In this document: in pieces, positions 21,601-32,832 of the stretch
Layout of the letters: each line of letters opens with the position of its first letter
Position numbering within the stretch: the stretch's first letter is position 1
Source: Calonectria ilicicola
Taxonomy: Eukaryota > Ascomycota > Sordariomycetes > Hypocreales > Nectriaceae
Length of the DNA stretch: 64,000 nt
Assembly (NCBI GenBank): GCA_020809705.1
Contig: CP085834.1
Location: 620,001 to 684,000, forward strand
Direction: 5' to 3'
Notes under the pieces: model-generated
Databases searched by the model: none
The model's input: the letters and a program-made list of their open reading frames with translations, nothing else
What the model was told of the DNA's origin: nothing
Translations under genes and position numbers: made by a program

Positions 21601-22429
21601 GCCAGATGGACATTTCCTTGCATCAACTTCTTATGACAATACGATAAGAATTTGGGACATAAGAAATTGTCACGAATCTATTATGAATATTTCAGTCATA
21701 AAATCTGTGGGTCCTGTCTGGCATTTGGCCATGGGTGCAAATGGTACATTAGCGTTTGTGTGTGATGATGTGTACCTGTGCAACATATACACAAAAGAAA
21801 GAGAAGAGGTAATTCATGTTAGCGACTACATCGAAGGCGAAGTTTGGGGTGGTTCGCCACGCCAACTTGCACTTAGTTCAGATGGAAAGTGGCTGGCCCT
21901 CTCAATATTCGATCGCCCAATACTGCTAAAAAATATAGCTACAGGCTGTGTCAGAAGGATATACCAAGAGCTGCAAGTGCATGACTATCGTTACAGTACT
22001 TACTTGGCGTTTTCACTCAATTCAACATGGTTGACATGTTCAGGTCCAGAAAATACCACTGTCATAGACGTTCAAACGCTGAGCTCTGACCAGATATTCC
22101 GAGGCGCGTTGCATCCCATCAAGTTCCAAAGCGATTCTATTATTTCAACACAGCATGGTATCCTCGATGTTAAGAATGCTGTTAGTTCAACTGGATTAAT
22201 GCAAGATTCTGATTCACTGGAAATTTCGGATCCCATATACTCGAGCTGGGGCTTTGATGAGGATAACTTCTGGATTACATACGATGGACGCAAAGTTCTA
22301 TGGATACCGGCTGAATATCGGGTTCAAGGATATCAGATAGCTATAACTGGAAATAGGATTTTGTGGGTTTACTCTTTCGGTCGACTTTGTATGATTGGTT
22401 TCTCAGATAAAGTATCACGCTTCCATTAG
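18615..22429 (+). CDS. NACHT-WD40 (NLR-like) receptor protein, two exons
   Basis: Exons 18615-20267 and 20321-22429 encode 1,253 residues. The intron (53 nt) starts GTATGT after CTCCAG and ends ACTAG; an alternative acceptor at 20338 would drop six residues. Residues 8-28 form a short Gly/His motif (TATDHGSIHVGDVHQIVHHH) that resembles HET-s-related amyloid motifs. The NACHT NTPase follows, with Walker A GGPGKGKT (93-100) and Walker B YLIIDALDEC (200-209), then a helical linker ending FLLSYRS and DDARRFMLYF. The C-terminal 600 residues are degenerate WD40 repeats, clearest at AFSPDNRKLAAGDSDG-RVWD and SFAPDGHFLASTSYDN-RIWD. Such STAND proteins oligomerise on ligand binding and trigger programmed cell death in heterokaryon incompatibility or defence; the ligand is unknown. 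The repeats are not near-identical, unlike rapidly diversifying receptors. Confidence 0.9.
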
Positions 22430-23434
22430 CTATTTTTTTTTGAACACAATAAATACGTTATGTTTGAACAATAGTTTTTTATAAGTTCTTTAGTAGTGTA
22501 TGAAGTAATATCTTGGCACTCGTGGCTACAGTCAATCATTTACGACCGCGTCTCGAACTAGCCTTGATAGACATGTTTCAAAGCTAGTGTTTGACATTAT
22601 GTCTACAGCATTTGGGACATAACATGTGGATTCGAATTGGCATACCATCAGCCTTGAACCCATTAGTAAGCAGGAGTATACACGCTGTATTAGGTGAGTC
22701 TAGATATCACTTATAGCCACTTTTGTGGACATTACATTTCCACGTTAGTTATCAAGTAAGAATATTTCTCAGTCCTTTTGGGACAATCTTAAAGTTTTAG
22801 TCGACTTTCTCGGGCTTTGAAACACATCTACCAAGGTTCACCGCCAGCTTTGAAGAAATCCCCGTGTTGGAAGTATTTTATTCAGGGGCCGACCGCGTTT
22901 CTTAGCCTGAGTTTGTGGCTCATGTCACAGACCTTGCAAACGAGATCTGTATTTTCAGACAAAATCATTATTTCGTCTCTGTTGTGACCTGGCTTCCAGA
23001 GATCTCAAGTAATCAGTGCGCTTCTCACATCTACTAACTGCCTGAGGGGCTCATGACAAGAATTGGAAGAGGGTATATTTGGGAGCGCTTATCATACATG
23101 CCCAATTTGGGGTCAGATGAATACTTCTTGACTTCGAAATACCGAATGTAGCTTCCAAGGTTGATGAACCATGAGAAGAAAGGGATGTCCGCCACAGGCT
23201 TGGGATGTTAGGATTGCCAACTCTCTCTGGGGCTAGTCTGCACGTAGTTCTGCCGAACATTTGCACAATTCTAACCGGTCGCACCGAGCCTACCACCTCC
23301 TACCGAGATTGAAAGGGCTATAGTCAGAGCACGAAGACACTAGTCGCTTAGTTGAAAAGTCTTCCATTAAAAGGGAAAACAACACGAATATTACGAGCTA
23401 GTAATCCGTTCTTACTTGAATCCCTTTAGATCTA
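22430..23434. other. Intergenic, about 1 kb, nothing supported
   Basis: Lies between the 3' ends of the NACHT-WD40 gene and the convergent transporter gene. Only short frames without recognisable content were found. Confidence 0.4.
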
Positions 23435-25252
23435 TCACCACAAATACCGATATCTCGGAGTCTGGTCACGCGCCTCACCAGCTGCAGCCCTCTTGTTCAG
23501 CTCACGGAGCCAAATTCCTAAACCCGCAGCGCAAATGATGCCACCACCGGCAAATGATGACAAGATGATACCACCCATCTCATATTGGGGGGCGTCTTTA
23601 CTAGGGAAGAAATAGGACCCATAAATATTTGAAGAGTTTCCCAGTAAATTCACCAAGGCATAAACGATGGCGCGCTTTGTCCTGGTGCGAGGTATTGTGC
23701 TGGCAATCCAGGCCTGCACCACGTTAAAGGCCGAATATGATCCAGCGCACATTAGAAACATGCCAACATATCGCACGCTTGTCGTTGTGGATTTTATGAC
23801 CATGATGTTGCCAGCAATGTCGACCGCCAATGGCCACATGATAAGGTAGGCGCGCTTGTTGGTATACTGAGCCAACAGAGAGTTTCCAAATGATGTCAAA
23901 AAGCCGAACACGTAGACAGGAGCTATGAATTGAATTAGTCAAAACCTATTGGCTAGTGCAGTAATTAATAGAAGCGGCGTACCCGTAATTAACAGCGTGA
24001 TGGTATTGTTGAAGCCTAGCGTTTTGACGATCGACTTGTACCCATATTAGTATTAAATTTACTGGCGAAATGAATATTTTAGACTTACAGGGAAAAAGTA
24101 GGTCCAAGACTGGGACGTGAGCAGACATATTTGGGTAGCAACAAGCATCCATGTCTTGGGATCGGACAATGCGTCCTTCATACCCTGTTTTACGGATCCG
24201 TTCTCGTCAATCTCGTCGTTGACTTCTTGTGCGAGTCGCCATTCAGCAAATCGCTGTTCTTGTTCTGATAACCAACGACACTGGCTAGAGCGAGGAAAAT
24301 CAGGGAGCATGAAATACGCCAGCAGACCCGCGATCATGGTGCCAGCACCTTCAATGACATAAAGCCATCTATTGCACAAGTCAGCATCCATAAAAAATTG
24401 ACACCAACCTGAAAGGTCATGAGCAGCAACTTACCTCCAACCTGCCAACCCAGACTTGTTGTCTAAGCCGCTTAAAACACCAGCAGCCAAAAGACCGCCA
24501 AACCCATTTGCGACGGTGTTGCCACAATACATGATGGCAACTCGGGGGGCCATTTCGGATGGCTTATACCAAGAACTAAGCAATAGCCTGCAAAATGCAT
24601 GAGAAAAATTTCGGACAATTATAGAGTATTTCCTTACAGTGCACCAGGGAAAAAAGGTGATTCCGCAAAACCGAGAAGAATTCTAATCGCGAGCAAACCG
24701 CCATAACTGTGCACTGCAGCTGTGCAAAGAGAAATACCACCCCAAATGAAAATAGCGACGGGCATGTATCGAGAAGGTCGCGTGCGGGTAAGAACGATGT
24801 TGCTGGGGATCTGGCCAACCAAGTATCCAACAAACTATTACAAAGAGGTCCCAATTAGCAAATGCGACTCAGATTCGCAGCCTTCTATTAGAGGCAGCAA
24901 GTAAGCGTTTACCATAATAGCCACTGCGGTCTGGTACTGCGTGTCACTTAACCCAAGATCAGACTGGAGCCCTCCCAAGCGAGCATTCGCAATGTTGGAA
25001 CGATCAAGGATATTGAATATGAAGAGTAAAAAGAGAGAAGAAATTAGGTGTAAATCGATTTTGCGAACAACTAGGTGAGGGTGTTAATTGGAAACGAAGT
25101 CAAAGTAGACTCTGTCACTCACGTTTCTTCTCCAAGTCCACCATTTCGGCCTGGCTCAGGTCCTCAAAACAGTTTGGCTGGTCATCTTGAATTTTATTCA
25201 CTGTGCTTTCTTCCAAGTGCAGAGTGCTATTCTTGTGATCCGCAGGATCCAT
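23435..25252 (-). CDS. MFS transporter, DAL5/anion:cation symporter type, seven exons
   Basis: Minus-strand exons are 25252-25123, 25070-24913, 24834-24638, 24587-24435, 24368-24089, 24034-23983 and 23922-23435, giving 485 residues with all phases consistent. The N-terminus is cytosolic and acidic (DLSQAEMVDLEKK), followed by the family signature IFNILDRSNIANARLGGLQ in the first helix region, then GYLVGQIPSNIVLTR, RILLGFAESPFFPGAL and, after the central loop, a second set of six helices. This matches the fungal allantoate/pantothenate/nicotinate-type carriers (ACS family), plasma-membrane proton symporters for small organic anions. The substrate cannot be told from sequence. Exon 6 is only 52 nt; the other splice sites are canonical. 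No neighbouring biosynthetic gene suggests a substrate. Confidence 0.9.
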
Positions 25253-26863
25253 TGCCAAGGACGTGACAGTTGACCGAACAAGGACCAAATGTTTCGATCA
25301 ATTATCAAGGATCAAATGTTCTCTTTGCAAGAATAAATCCTAGAGAAACCTGCTAACAATTATAAGAAACCGAATACAATTTTCCGGCGTTCGAGGCTAC
25401 GGCAAAAAAATGCCGAGATGATCCACACTCACCTTCCCCGGGTTAGTGGAGTTTGGGGTAAAGGCGGGGAAGGCTGTCCTTGCGACCTATGATAAGCCGC
25501 TCTGGCCTCTAAAGAATCCATGTACCAATAAAATAAGACGGCATCTGGTTCCGGGAGTGAATGGACCATGCCACTCGGTGGGCAGCGGATATGCGAATGT
25601 GGAGACTCAGCTTCTCCGTTCTACGTGGACAGGTATCCGTGGATAAATCCGACGTGCAATGATGAAACTTGGGTTTCCTCTATGTAGAAGGCCAGTTTAG
25701 ACGGATTCGGTCCATAACATATAAGGAGATTCCCGGATATTTGTCCTTCGTGCCTCTGGTGTTGGTGGAGTATATTCTGGCTCAACATCGCTCGCGTGCT
25801 TAGAGACCAATTCTTGGATCTATTCATCTCACCTACAGCGTGTCATACTCCAGTGAGATCTCTTCTCGCCATGACGGGCTGCGTATATGGTCAAGAGGAT
25901 AGCGAAGTACGAACAAACAAGATTATGCAAATTGGGATCTGGAAGCAACCTTTAGTGTCATACGGCGACACGTGACATTGAGGATGGCAAATTGTTCCAG
26001 CAATCTTATGATACTAGCTTCAAAAGTGCACATAAATGATCTTGAGTATTTTAAGGAAAATATTAATATTAAAAATAAGAGTATTAGTATAACAAATTTT
26101 AATAATAAGATATAAAGCTTAACTATTCAGAGCAAGAGTATACTGAGAGATTATACAACATGCAATATCAACCAGCTCTCCGGAGAGTCTGACGATATGG
26201 TGCATTGTTTGCCTTGGATTGGAATCAAAACCGATGCTGACTTTTTTCAGATCTTAGAATCTATCTGTATTGGGCCTTTTCAGAAAAATGATGCATTCTG
26301 GCACACAGAGAAAATAATTTGAGGAAGTGCGAAATATGAGTAGAGTATGGTAGAAACTAATTCTAGGAATAGCCTAGTCGCGCCTAAAATCCTCGAGTGT
26401 CTTTGGATGGTTAATCATGAGCAGCTGTGAAGTCTTTGTTCCCAGCCGAAGTTGCCAGGGTGTGGGTAGGGTGAAGGCACCACCAGTCGCTTCATTGCCA
26501 AGACAGCCTGTTTTTTCCCCTGCAGTTCTCATTTGTAGTTTTAGCGCTTAATAGGGTGTAGGCGCCCCTAATTGTTCAGCCAGGAGACCATACCATCGAT
26601 GTAGCCAATGGGGATCAGGTGGCTTGGAGACATGCGACCGGTCCGCGGCCTAGTTCACCACAATAGCCCCTTGTTTAGTTGGGAGCTGAAAATGTGGCTT
26701 AGACCTCATTGCAGCCTCATTGCATCTCATCATTCAAATAGAGACACAATGTGCACCAAGAGTGAGATATTTGTTTGCGGAAATTTATTGAATCGTGCGA
26801 AACTCCCGAAAGCTTTAGAGAACCCTTAATACCCATTATTAATATCTATTCCACTTTTTCACA
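25253..26863. other. Intergenic, 1.6 kb, with an AT-rich core
   Basis: Holds the promoters of the MFS gene (left) and the membrane-protein gene (right). The block around 26035-26120 is almost purely A/T, with repeated TTAATA-like words. This could be low-complexity or mutation-biased DNA, but no repeat element is recognisable. Confidence 0.4.
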
Positions 26864-29152
26864 ATGGTGTACTCGACGCCTCTCAAGCCAACCGTGGTCA
26901 TCCAACCCATGTATAAGCAGTTATGGACTTCTGGCATTCACATGTTACCACTCTTCTTCGCCGCCTTTTTCATCTATCTCAGCTATGCCAGCACATTTTG
27001 GTTCCCCCCCAGCGGAGTTCATACCAGCTACTACAGCTCCTCAGCAAATGGCATTCTCAACTCCCTCCAATTAGCAGCCAAGGTGTACGAACTCCTTGTC
27101 GTTGCTTCTTTGGGTGCAATCACCCTCAAGGCATATAAGCGAGCGTTCATTGGTTCTGGTGTGCCGTTTGGTATGCTGTCAGGCCCTTACAGAGTTGGTG
27201 ACCTGAATTATCTCTGCAGCCCATACTTCCGGAGGCCTCTTTTCCGCAGGAAGCTAGGAAAAGCAACTATTTTGGCTTTATTACTTTCCCTAGTCACCTT
27301 CCTATCCGTTCTCGTGGGTCCAGCTACTGCAATTCTCATTGTTCCCGAGCTTAATTGGTTTCGGCTCCCGAAAGCCTTCTCAAAAGTGCTGTTACCAGTG
27401 GTATACACTTATGAGGATAGAGCTAACGGTACTATCTGGTCTACTGTAATGAAAGAGAACGATTGGAGGAACGAGAATCATTCGTTGTCGCCTTGTCGTG
27501 TTTATCTTGGAAACTACAGGTATTATTGCCCAGCAGCAGGCCTACCTGACATTTATACGTGGGCAAGTGGCTGGGCATACTCTGGGCTACCGGATAACAT
27601 TACTTTTCAAGATCCCTCTGGAACTCTGATCCGCCGACTGGATATGCAAAGTGATGATAGAAATGGAACCTTTATTACCACTCCGTCAGCCTTGACATCC
27701 AAGACATTAGGCCAACTCATGTCTTACATTCGGGTAAATGATGTCGGTACTATCCACAAAACTGAACAGTGGAAACTCAAAATGAAGCAATCATCGGTCG
27801 ACTACCAACCCTTGGTTCAAGCCAAGTGTGAGATTTGGAACAAGCCAAAGGGTCAAAACTTGACTTCCAATCTTAAACTTTCTCCTTCAAAATTAACATG
27901 CTTCTCGGGAAAGTCCGAAGGCGATTGTAATCAAATCCGTGACCAAATCTCGGATTGGATACTACCGTCTGACATTGCTAAGCGCGATGATAAAATGATA
28001 TATGGCTTTAGTACCACCAACGCTGATATCCAAGATGATGCCAAAACCTCGGACCCGTCGACCTTACTTTTTTCAGCCTCGTTGCCCTATTTTTATGACG
28101 GCGAACTTCAAGGGTTACGAGTCCTCGGCTGTAGTTATATTGCTCATTGGATTCCTTCGACAGCAGAGATAAACCCAACCTTTACGAATTATATTACAAC
28201 AAACATCACCGATTTGGACGTATTTTCGAAATACAGTGACGGGGTGGCAGTCGGACCACTCATCAATATCGACAGGTCATGGCTCCCTAGCTTTGACTTG
28301 AGTACGAACCCGTATGCCTTCTTGGAAATCGAAAAAGAAAATGCAAGAGCGTTCCAATTGAAGAATGTAACGTCAACATACAGCTTTGGGGCTCTTCTAA
28401 ACACCATGGTTATGTCTGCCACGATAAAGGGGCAACAAGTCCAGTATTTCGGCCCTACAGGCCGATTTCTCAGTTCTAGGGGTAAATATGATGAAACGGC
28501 AGCAGACGACAAAGTTAAGAAAATTATAGAAAGGCTGACCGGCTCATTTCTTGCTGACGCTATTGCGCGATCAGCCGCATATTCCACAGCATACTATGTT
28601 TCTGCTGGTAACCATGGCGATGACAGCGTCGTTTATGATCCACTCTCTACTCAGGAAGGCCCGATGGTATTCGAACTTGAGCTATTCAAAAACGGAACTA
28701 CGTATATACCTCAATTGAATACCTTCTCAAATACTTCGAATACATGGGATACCATTGATGATTTTGTTGCGAGACTCAGAAATACAACTGCGACACTTGA
28801 GTTCGATGCTGAACAATATGGTTACGGGTTTGGGCAGTTTGGGCTACCGTCTAAATTTGCAATGGGGGTGATCATTAGTTACATTTTGATTCTCCTCATG
28901 TACTTTTGCCATGCCGTTTGTTCGGGAGCTGAGACAGTTTCTCCCTGGGGTGACTTGCAGGATCTGATTGCCTTGGCATTGAGCTCACCCGCACCATCGC
29001 AGTTGGAAAAACAGGGTGTACAGGTTGTCGATAAGGACCTTTGGAAGGAAGGCTTATCCATAAATTCCACAGATGAAAATATCGCTCAGATGGTTCTTGG
29101 CAACGACAATACGGGAATGAAAAGGCTTGAGAGAGATAAGCCTTATTATTGA
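26864..29152 (+). CDS. Large fungal integral membrane protein with extracellular domain
   Basis: Single-exon gene of 762 residues with an ATG in good context (CACAATGG). Hydrophobic helices lie at about 25-46 (MLPLFFAAFFIYLSYASTFW), 72-92, 130-155 (ATILALLLSLVTFLSVLVG) and near the C-terminus at 664-684 (GVIISYILILLMYFCHAV). Between the third and fourth helices is a region of about 500 residues with many N-glycosylation sequons (for example NITF, NGTF, NTSN), predicted outside the cell or in the secretory lumen. The short tail after the last helix begins with WGDLQDLIALAL, as in other members of this fungus-specific group as I recall it. No enzymatic motif is visible and the function is unknown. 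It faces the long-helical gene convergently with about 460 bp between. Confidence 0.75.
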   Translation: MVYSTPLKPTVVIQPMYKQLWTSGIHMLPLFFAAFFIYLSYASTFWFPPSGVHTSYYSSSANGILNSLQLAAKVYELLVVASLGAITLKAYKRAFIGSGVPFGMLSGPYRVGDLNYLCSPYFRRPLFRRKLGKATILALLLSLVTFLSVLVGPATAILIVPELNWFRLPKAFSKVLLPVVYTYEDRANGTIWSTVMKENDWRNENHSLSPCRVYLGNYRYYCPAAGLPDIYTWASGWAYSGLPDNITFQDPSGTLIRRLDMQSDDRNGTFITTPSALTSKTLGQLMSYIRVNDVGTIHKTEQWKLKMKQSSVDYQPLVQAKCEIWNKPKGQNLTSNLKLSPSKLTCFSGKSEGDCNQIRDQISDWILPSDIAKRDDKMIYGFSTTNADIQDDAKTSDPSTLLFSASLPYFYDGELQGLRVLGCSYIAHWIPSTAEINPTFTNYITTNITDLDVFSKYSDGVAVGPLINIDRSWLPSFDLSTNPYAFLEIEKENARAFQLKNVTSTYSFGALLNTMVMSATIKGQQVQYFGPTGRFLSSRGKYDETAADDKVKKIIERLTGSFLADAIARSAAYSTAYYVSAGNHGDDSVVYDPLSTQEGPMVFELELFKNGTTYIPQLNTFSNTSNTWDTIDDFVARLRNTTATLEFDAEQYGYGFGQFGLPSKFAMGVIISYILILLMYFCHAVCSGAETVSPWGDLQDLIALALSSPAPSQLEKQGVQVVDKDLWKEGLSINSTDENIAQMVLGNDNTGMKRLERDKPYY

Positions 29153-29611
29153 AGGAACAAACGTATCAAAATTTGGTTGACAAAAGCTGTTTCAGTGGGG
29201 TTAAACTTTCAATCTTAGCGAAGGCTCCCATGAGAATGGTCTAGTCTGGATCCCCTAACAGAATTAGTCAAGTAGCATGAGGGGAGACCCGAACAATGAT
29301 GTAACTTGGGGAGGGACTGTCCCTTAGCAGGCGATTACTAAGGTGGTTCTCTGTAAGATCAGTTTCAGGCCCCCCCAAAAAATATATCTTATTTAACCAC
29401 ATATTATTGGCGACTCAATAACTTGCCATCACAACACAAGAAGCTATATATACCGAAGAAGATGCATTAAAGGATCATTAAAATAGTATGCAAGTCTAAG
29501 CTCAATCAAATCATCGAGTGCTACTATTTACACGCGCCTAAAATAACTGATGGCAGACAAAAATTGACCTGTGTCAAGTTCTAGCCGCCCAAAGCATCCT
29601 TGCAGATTCTA
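29153..29611. other. Convergent intergenic region
   Basis: Separates the 3' ends of the membrane-protein gene and the long-helical gene. It is AT-rich with no coding signal. Confidence 0.4.
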
Positions 29612-32300
29612 TCAACGCGAAAACAAGAATGTTTCGTATTTGATAGTGATCTTAATGTCAGTAATCGCCCCCAACTCCCACCCTTCGCTAACGTCTTCTT
29701 TCCTGAACGACAGCATTCCAGAACAGCACACTGCGCGTTTAGCAAAATCACCCTTGTCATCTAAAAGCCTATTGTCGTCTCCGCACTTCTCTAGTTCGAT
29801 TGGCTCCATGTAATACTGCACAATCTCAGCTTTGGAGCTAGGCGCCTTGGCATACGGGCTTGCCCGGTCCATCATGGATGGTCCCAGGGTGATAATATAT
29901 GGGAACCTCTCCACGCTATCAGATGAGCCTTTGAATGCTAGACCCACAAACTCGACGCCGATTTCTCGGATGCGCATGTGATAGTTGTACTTCAGCGCTT
30001 TTAGGTCCGTCTTGATCTCAAATGTCGTTTTGAGGTCATGCACCAAAAGCTCGCGCCAACCCAACGGCAATGCATCATTTGCGCCGACAACCAATGTCTT
30101 TTCCTGTGGTTGCCTCCCTGAAATAGTGGCCCTCTTGAAGATGTCCCATTGGTCGTTGAGTTGAATAGCCGTTAGACCTGGAGAGAGACCCTCGAAGAGC
30201 CGCCTATACGCTCTGGCATCACTCGACTCATAAACAAGAGCAAGGACGCCCTGGTGCAGCATGTTGAAGACAACACGTCTTCGCTGTGTGATATCCATTA
30301 ACAGCCTCTGCTTAACAGACATGAAGGCTGTTTTCTCAGAGGCTTGCTTCTCAACAACCCTATAATGAAGATCAGTGACCTCCGCAACGGCTTCTTCTTT
30401 AGCTTTTGTTTCAGCGGCGCGCACTAGGTAACGTGTTCGTGTTTCATACGCCTCCTTCAATGCCGTGACGACTATCTCGCCTCGTACAGCAAGTTGCTTG
30501 ATGGCCTGATGATACTCGGACATGCCCTTGATGGTGTCTTTATCAATCTCCTTCTGGATCTCGTCAAACGCCGCGTCGGCGCTGACATCCATCTCACGCC
30601 AATCGGCCAAGAGGTCAAGGTAGTCAATGCGCTCACCTACCTGAATAGCCATGACCTTACCGCTCGTGGAGTCGGCGGCAGCTTTTAACTTGTCTACGAA
30701 CCGCTCGCTGCTGTTAGCTCCGTGGTTTATTTCCATGGCGTTGTTGTGATCCTTGATCGCGGCCTGGATCGTTGGATACACCTTGTGCAAGGACATTGCA
30801 AGTGCCTTTAATATTCTCCAAATATCGGATCCTTTCTTTACTGCTGTGGCTCCCTAAAGATTATAAGTAATCAACGATAATGGACCGAATAGAGGGGAGA
30901 AGCTCACCCCACTCAGTGCCTCATTCAGGTGTTTAACCGTCAATGCCGTATTGCTCCCTCCTGAGTAGATGGCTACTCCGACATCGAAAAAAACTTGACA
31001 TACAGACTTGAAAAGATCCCAAACCACGCTGCTCTGTTTACTTCGCTCATATTCCTTCACACCTTCATCAAATGCACTTTTCCTCATTTTTAAATCACTT
31101 TCACGCCCTTTCAGCGCCACAATTTGATCCCTGGCTGCTTCGGCTGCATAAGCAGCTTGACTAGCTTCATCGTTCAGGCGAGCTCTCTCGATGGTGGTGC
31201 CGACGTAGCGGCTAAATGTTTTCAAAAAGTCGCCGTCTTTTACTTGAATGAGAGCCCTCAGGTTCTGTATTTGTTCTCCACTCTCAAGTTTGCCGTTAAT
31301 ATTCAAAAGAGTATTGATAGGAATATCCATGACCGATTCTAGAGTTCGTGGTACTTTTTCTGGCACAAAGAAGGCGCCATCAGATGAAGAGGAAGTTGGA
31401 AAACCGCTTGGCAGTGCAAGACGACTAAGAAGTGTATGTGATTCAGTTACTAAGCCGACAAGCGTTGGAGCCTCTCGGCCACAAAGAATAATGAAGCGTA
31501 GTTTTGCCGTGATCTTGTCGATCATCGGGTTGGGCTGCATCAACTGTTTGCCTGCGGAAATGAACAACTGATCTAGAAGTCGTGGGAGGTTCAGTAAACG
31601 GGACATGTGCTCTCCAAATATCTGGAACTCAGCCGGGCGAGCTGGCCTCAGCTCATCCGGGCATATCGAACGAATAGGTACCAAAGGCCCATATGCTTCC
31701 AACTGAACCCCGACCGCTCCCATTGCAGTTGTATCAAAGTGTTGGGGCGTGGAACATGCTGAGCCCTGATTGTCCATGCATGGTCCATCACTTCGCAAGA
31801 CGTGGACTAGCGCCCGGGGCGAGCTGCTGCGGCGAATATAGAAGCTTTCAGGGCTTGATTTGATATCGTAGTATAAATAAAGTCTTACTGGCGGACTGGA
31901 GGAATCGGGTTCCACCAAGACTAGCTTTTTGAAAGTTGGGAGTTCGACGGTAAAGATATGGAGGGATCTCAATGCGCAGCCTCCCTCCTTCACCTTCAAT
32001 TGAAGTTCGTCGCCCGTCAATGTCCCCGTCAGACTGTGGCAGTACAGATGCAAGAATAGGACGGGAGAGCCACCATTCTTATATCCGTACCTAGCCAACT
32101 CGTCCAAAAGTTTTGTTATGTTAATTTCCTTTCCCAGGACGTATATCTAAAAGACTTTTGGTAAATTCACCGTCTCGGAAGGAGCCAAGTAGAACAAAAC
32201 TTACATGATTTCCAAATCTCAAGTACTCTTCATCTGTGAGATCCTGTAACTCATTTTGACGGGTTCTGAGAAGCTCCTCGAAGTCTTTGTATGAAGCCAT
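29612..32300 (-). CDS. Unrecognised long-helical protein, possible membrane-inserting type, three exons
   Basis: Minus-strand exons 32300-32205, 32146-30908 and 30853-29612 encode 858 residues. The introns are 58 nt (GTAAGT to TTTTAG) and 54 nt (GTGAGC to CTTTAG). No signal peptide is seen. Residues 40-200 look beta-rich; from about 330 the chain becomes long amphipathic helices and coiled coil (ARDQIVALKGRESDLKMRKS), then a hydrophobic stretch near 415-440 (WDLFKSVCQVFFDVGVAIY), more long helices (500-640), and a C-terminal beta-like domain ending ITDIKITIKYETF. Long helices flanking one hydrophobic segment, followed by a beta domain, recall alpha-helical pore-forming proteins and the carboxy-terminal region of insecticidal Tc-type A subunits. 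That likeness is judged by eye and unproven. It is divergent from, and probably co-regulated with, the gene at 32833. Confidence 0.72.
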
Positions 32301-32832
32301 CGCGCCCCTGCACTATCTGGAAAAGCTGAGGAGGAAAAGAATGAACGGGCAAGGGACAGAGAAACCTGGACTGAAGAAGGAGTGCCCAGCTTCAAAACTT
32401 GTTACGCGACATACCTCCGGCTAATGCCGCCCAAAAGATTACCCCGCCCGCTATTCCAATAGTCTCGGCGCTACATTCAAGCTTATCCAGTCCATCGACG
32501 CTAGTGCGTACTAAAACATCCAATCTAGGTTGAACACGTCCAGGTCTTAGTTCAGCCGCAGCGATCGCATTGAGTCTCGAACTTCAGTGGCGCACTAACT
32601 TTCAGCTGGATTGGATCCTCTATCAATGATTTTTTTTTTTTTTTTACATTAGCATGCAGGTATCAGGAGGCGGCCTCCCACCTGTGTCATTTGCCATCTC
32701 CTCCACCCTTTCCAACCCCAATCCCATCTCGACCGTTTCCTCTCCTTGTCTTACTGGACCACCTGGTGTTACTCTACATTGCGTATCTATGCTTTCATTT
32801 CGGAGTTGCAAGTAGAGAAAGATAAGGTCAAC
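32301..32832. promoter_or_regulatory. Shared divergent promoter region
   Basis: 532 bp between the start codons of two divergent genes. It includes a T-tract of about 15 bases near 32630-32645, a nucleosome-excluding feature common in fungal bidirectional promoters. No specific factor site is claimed. Confidence 0.5.
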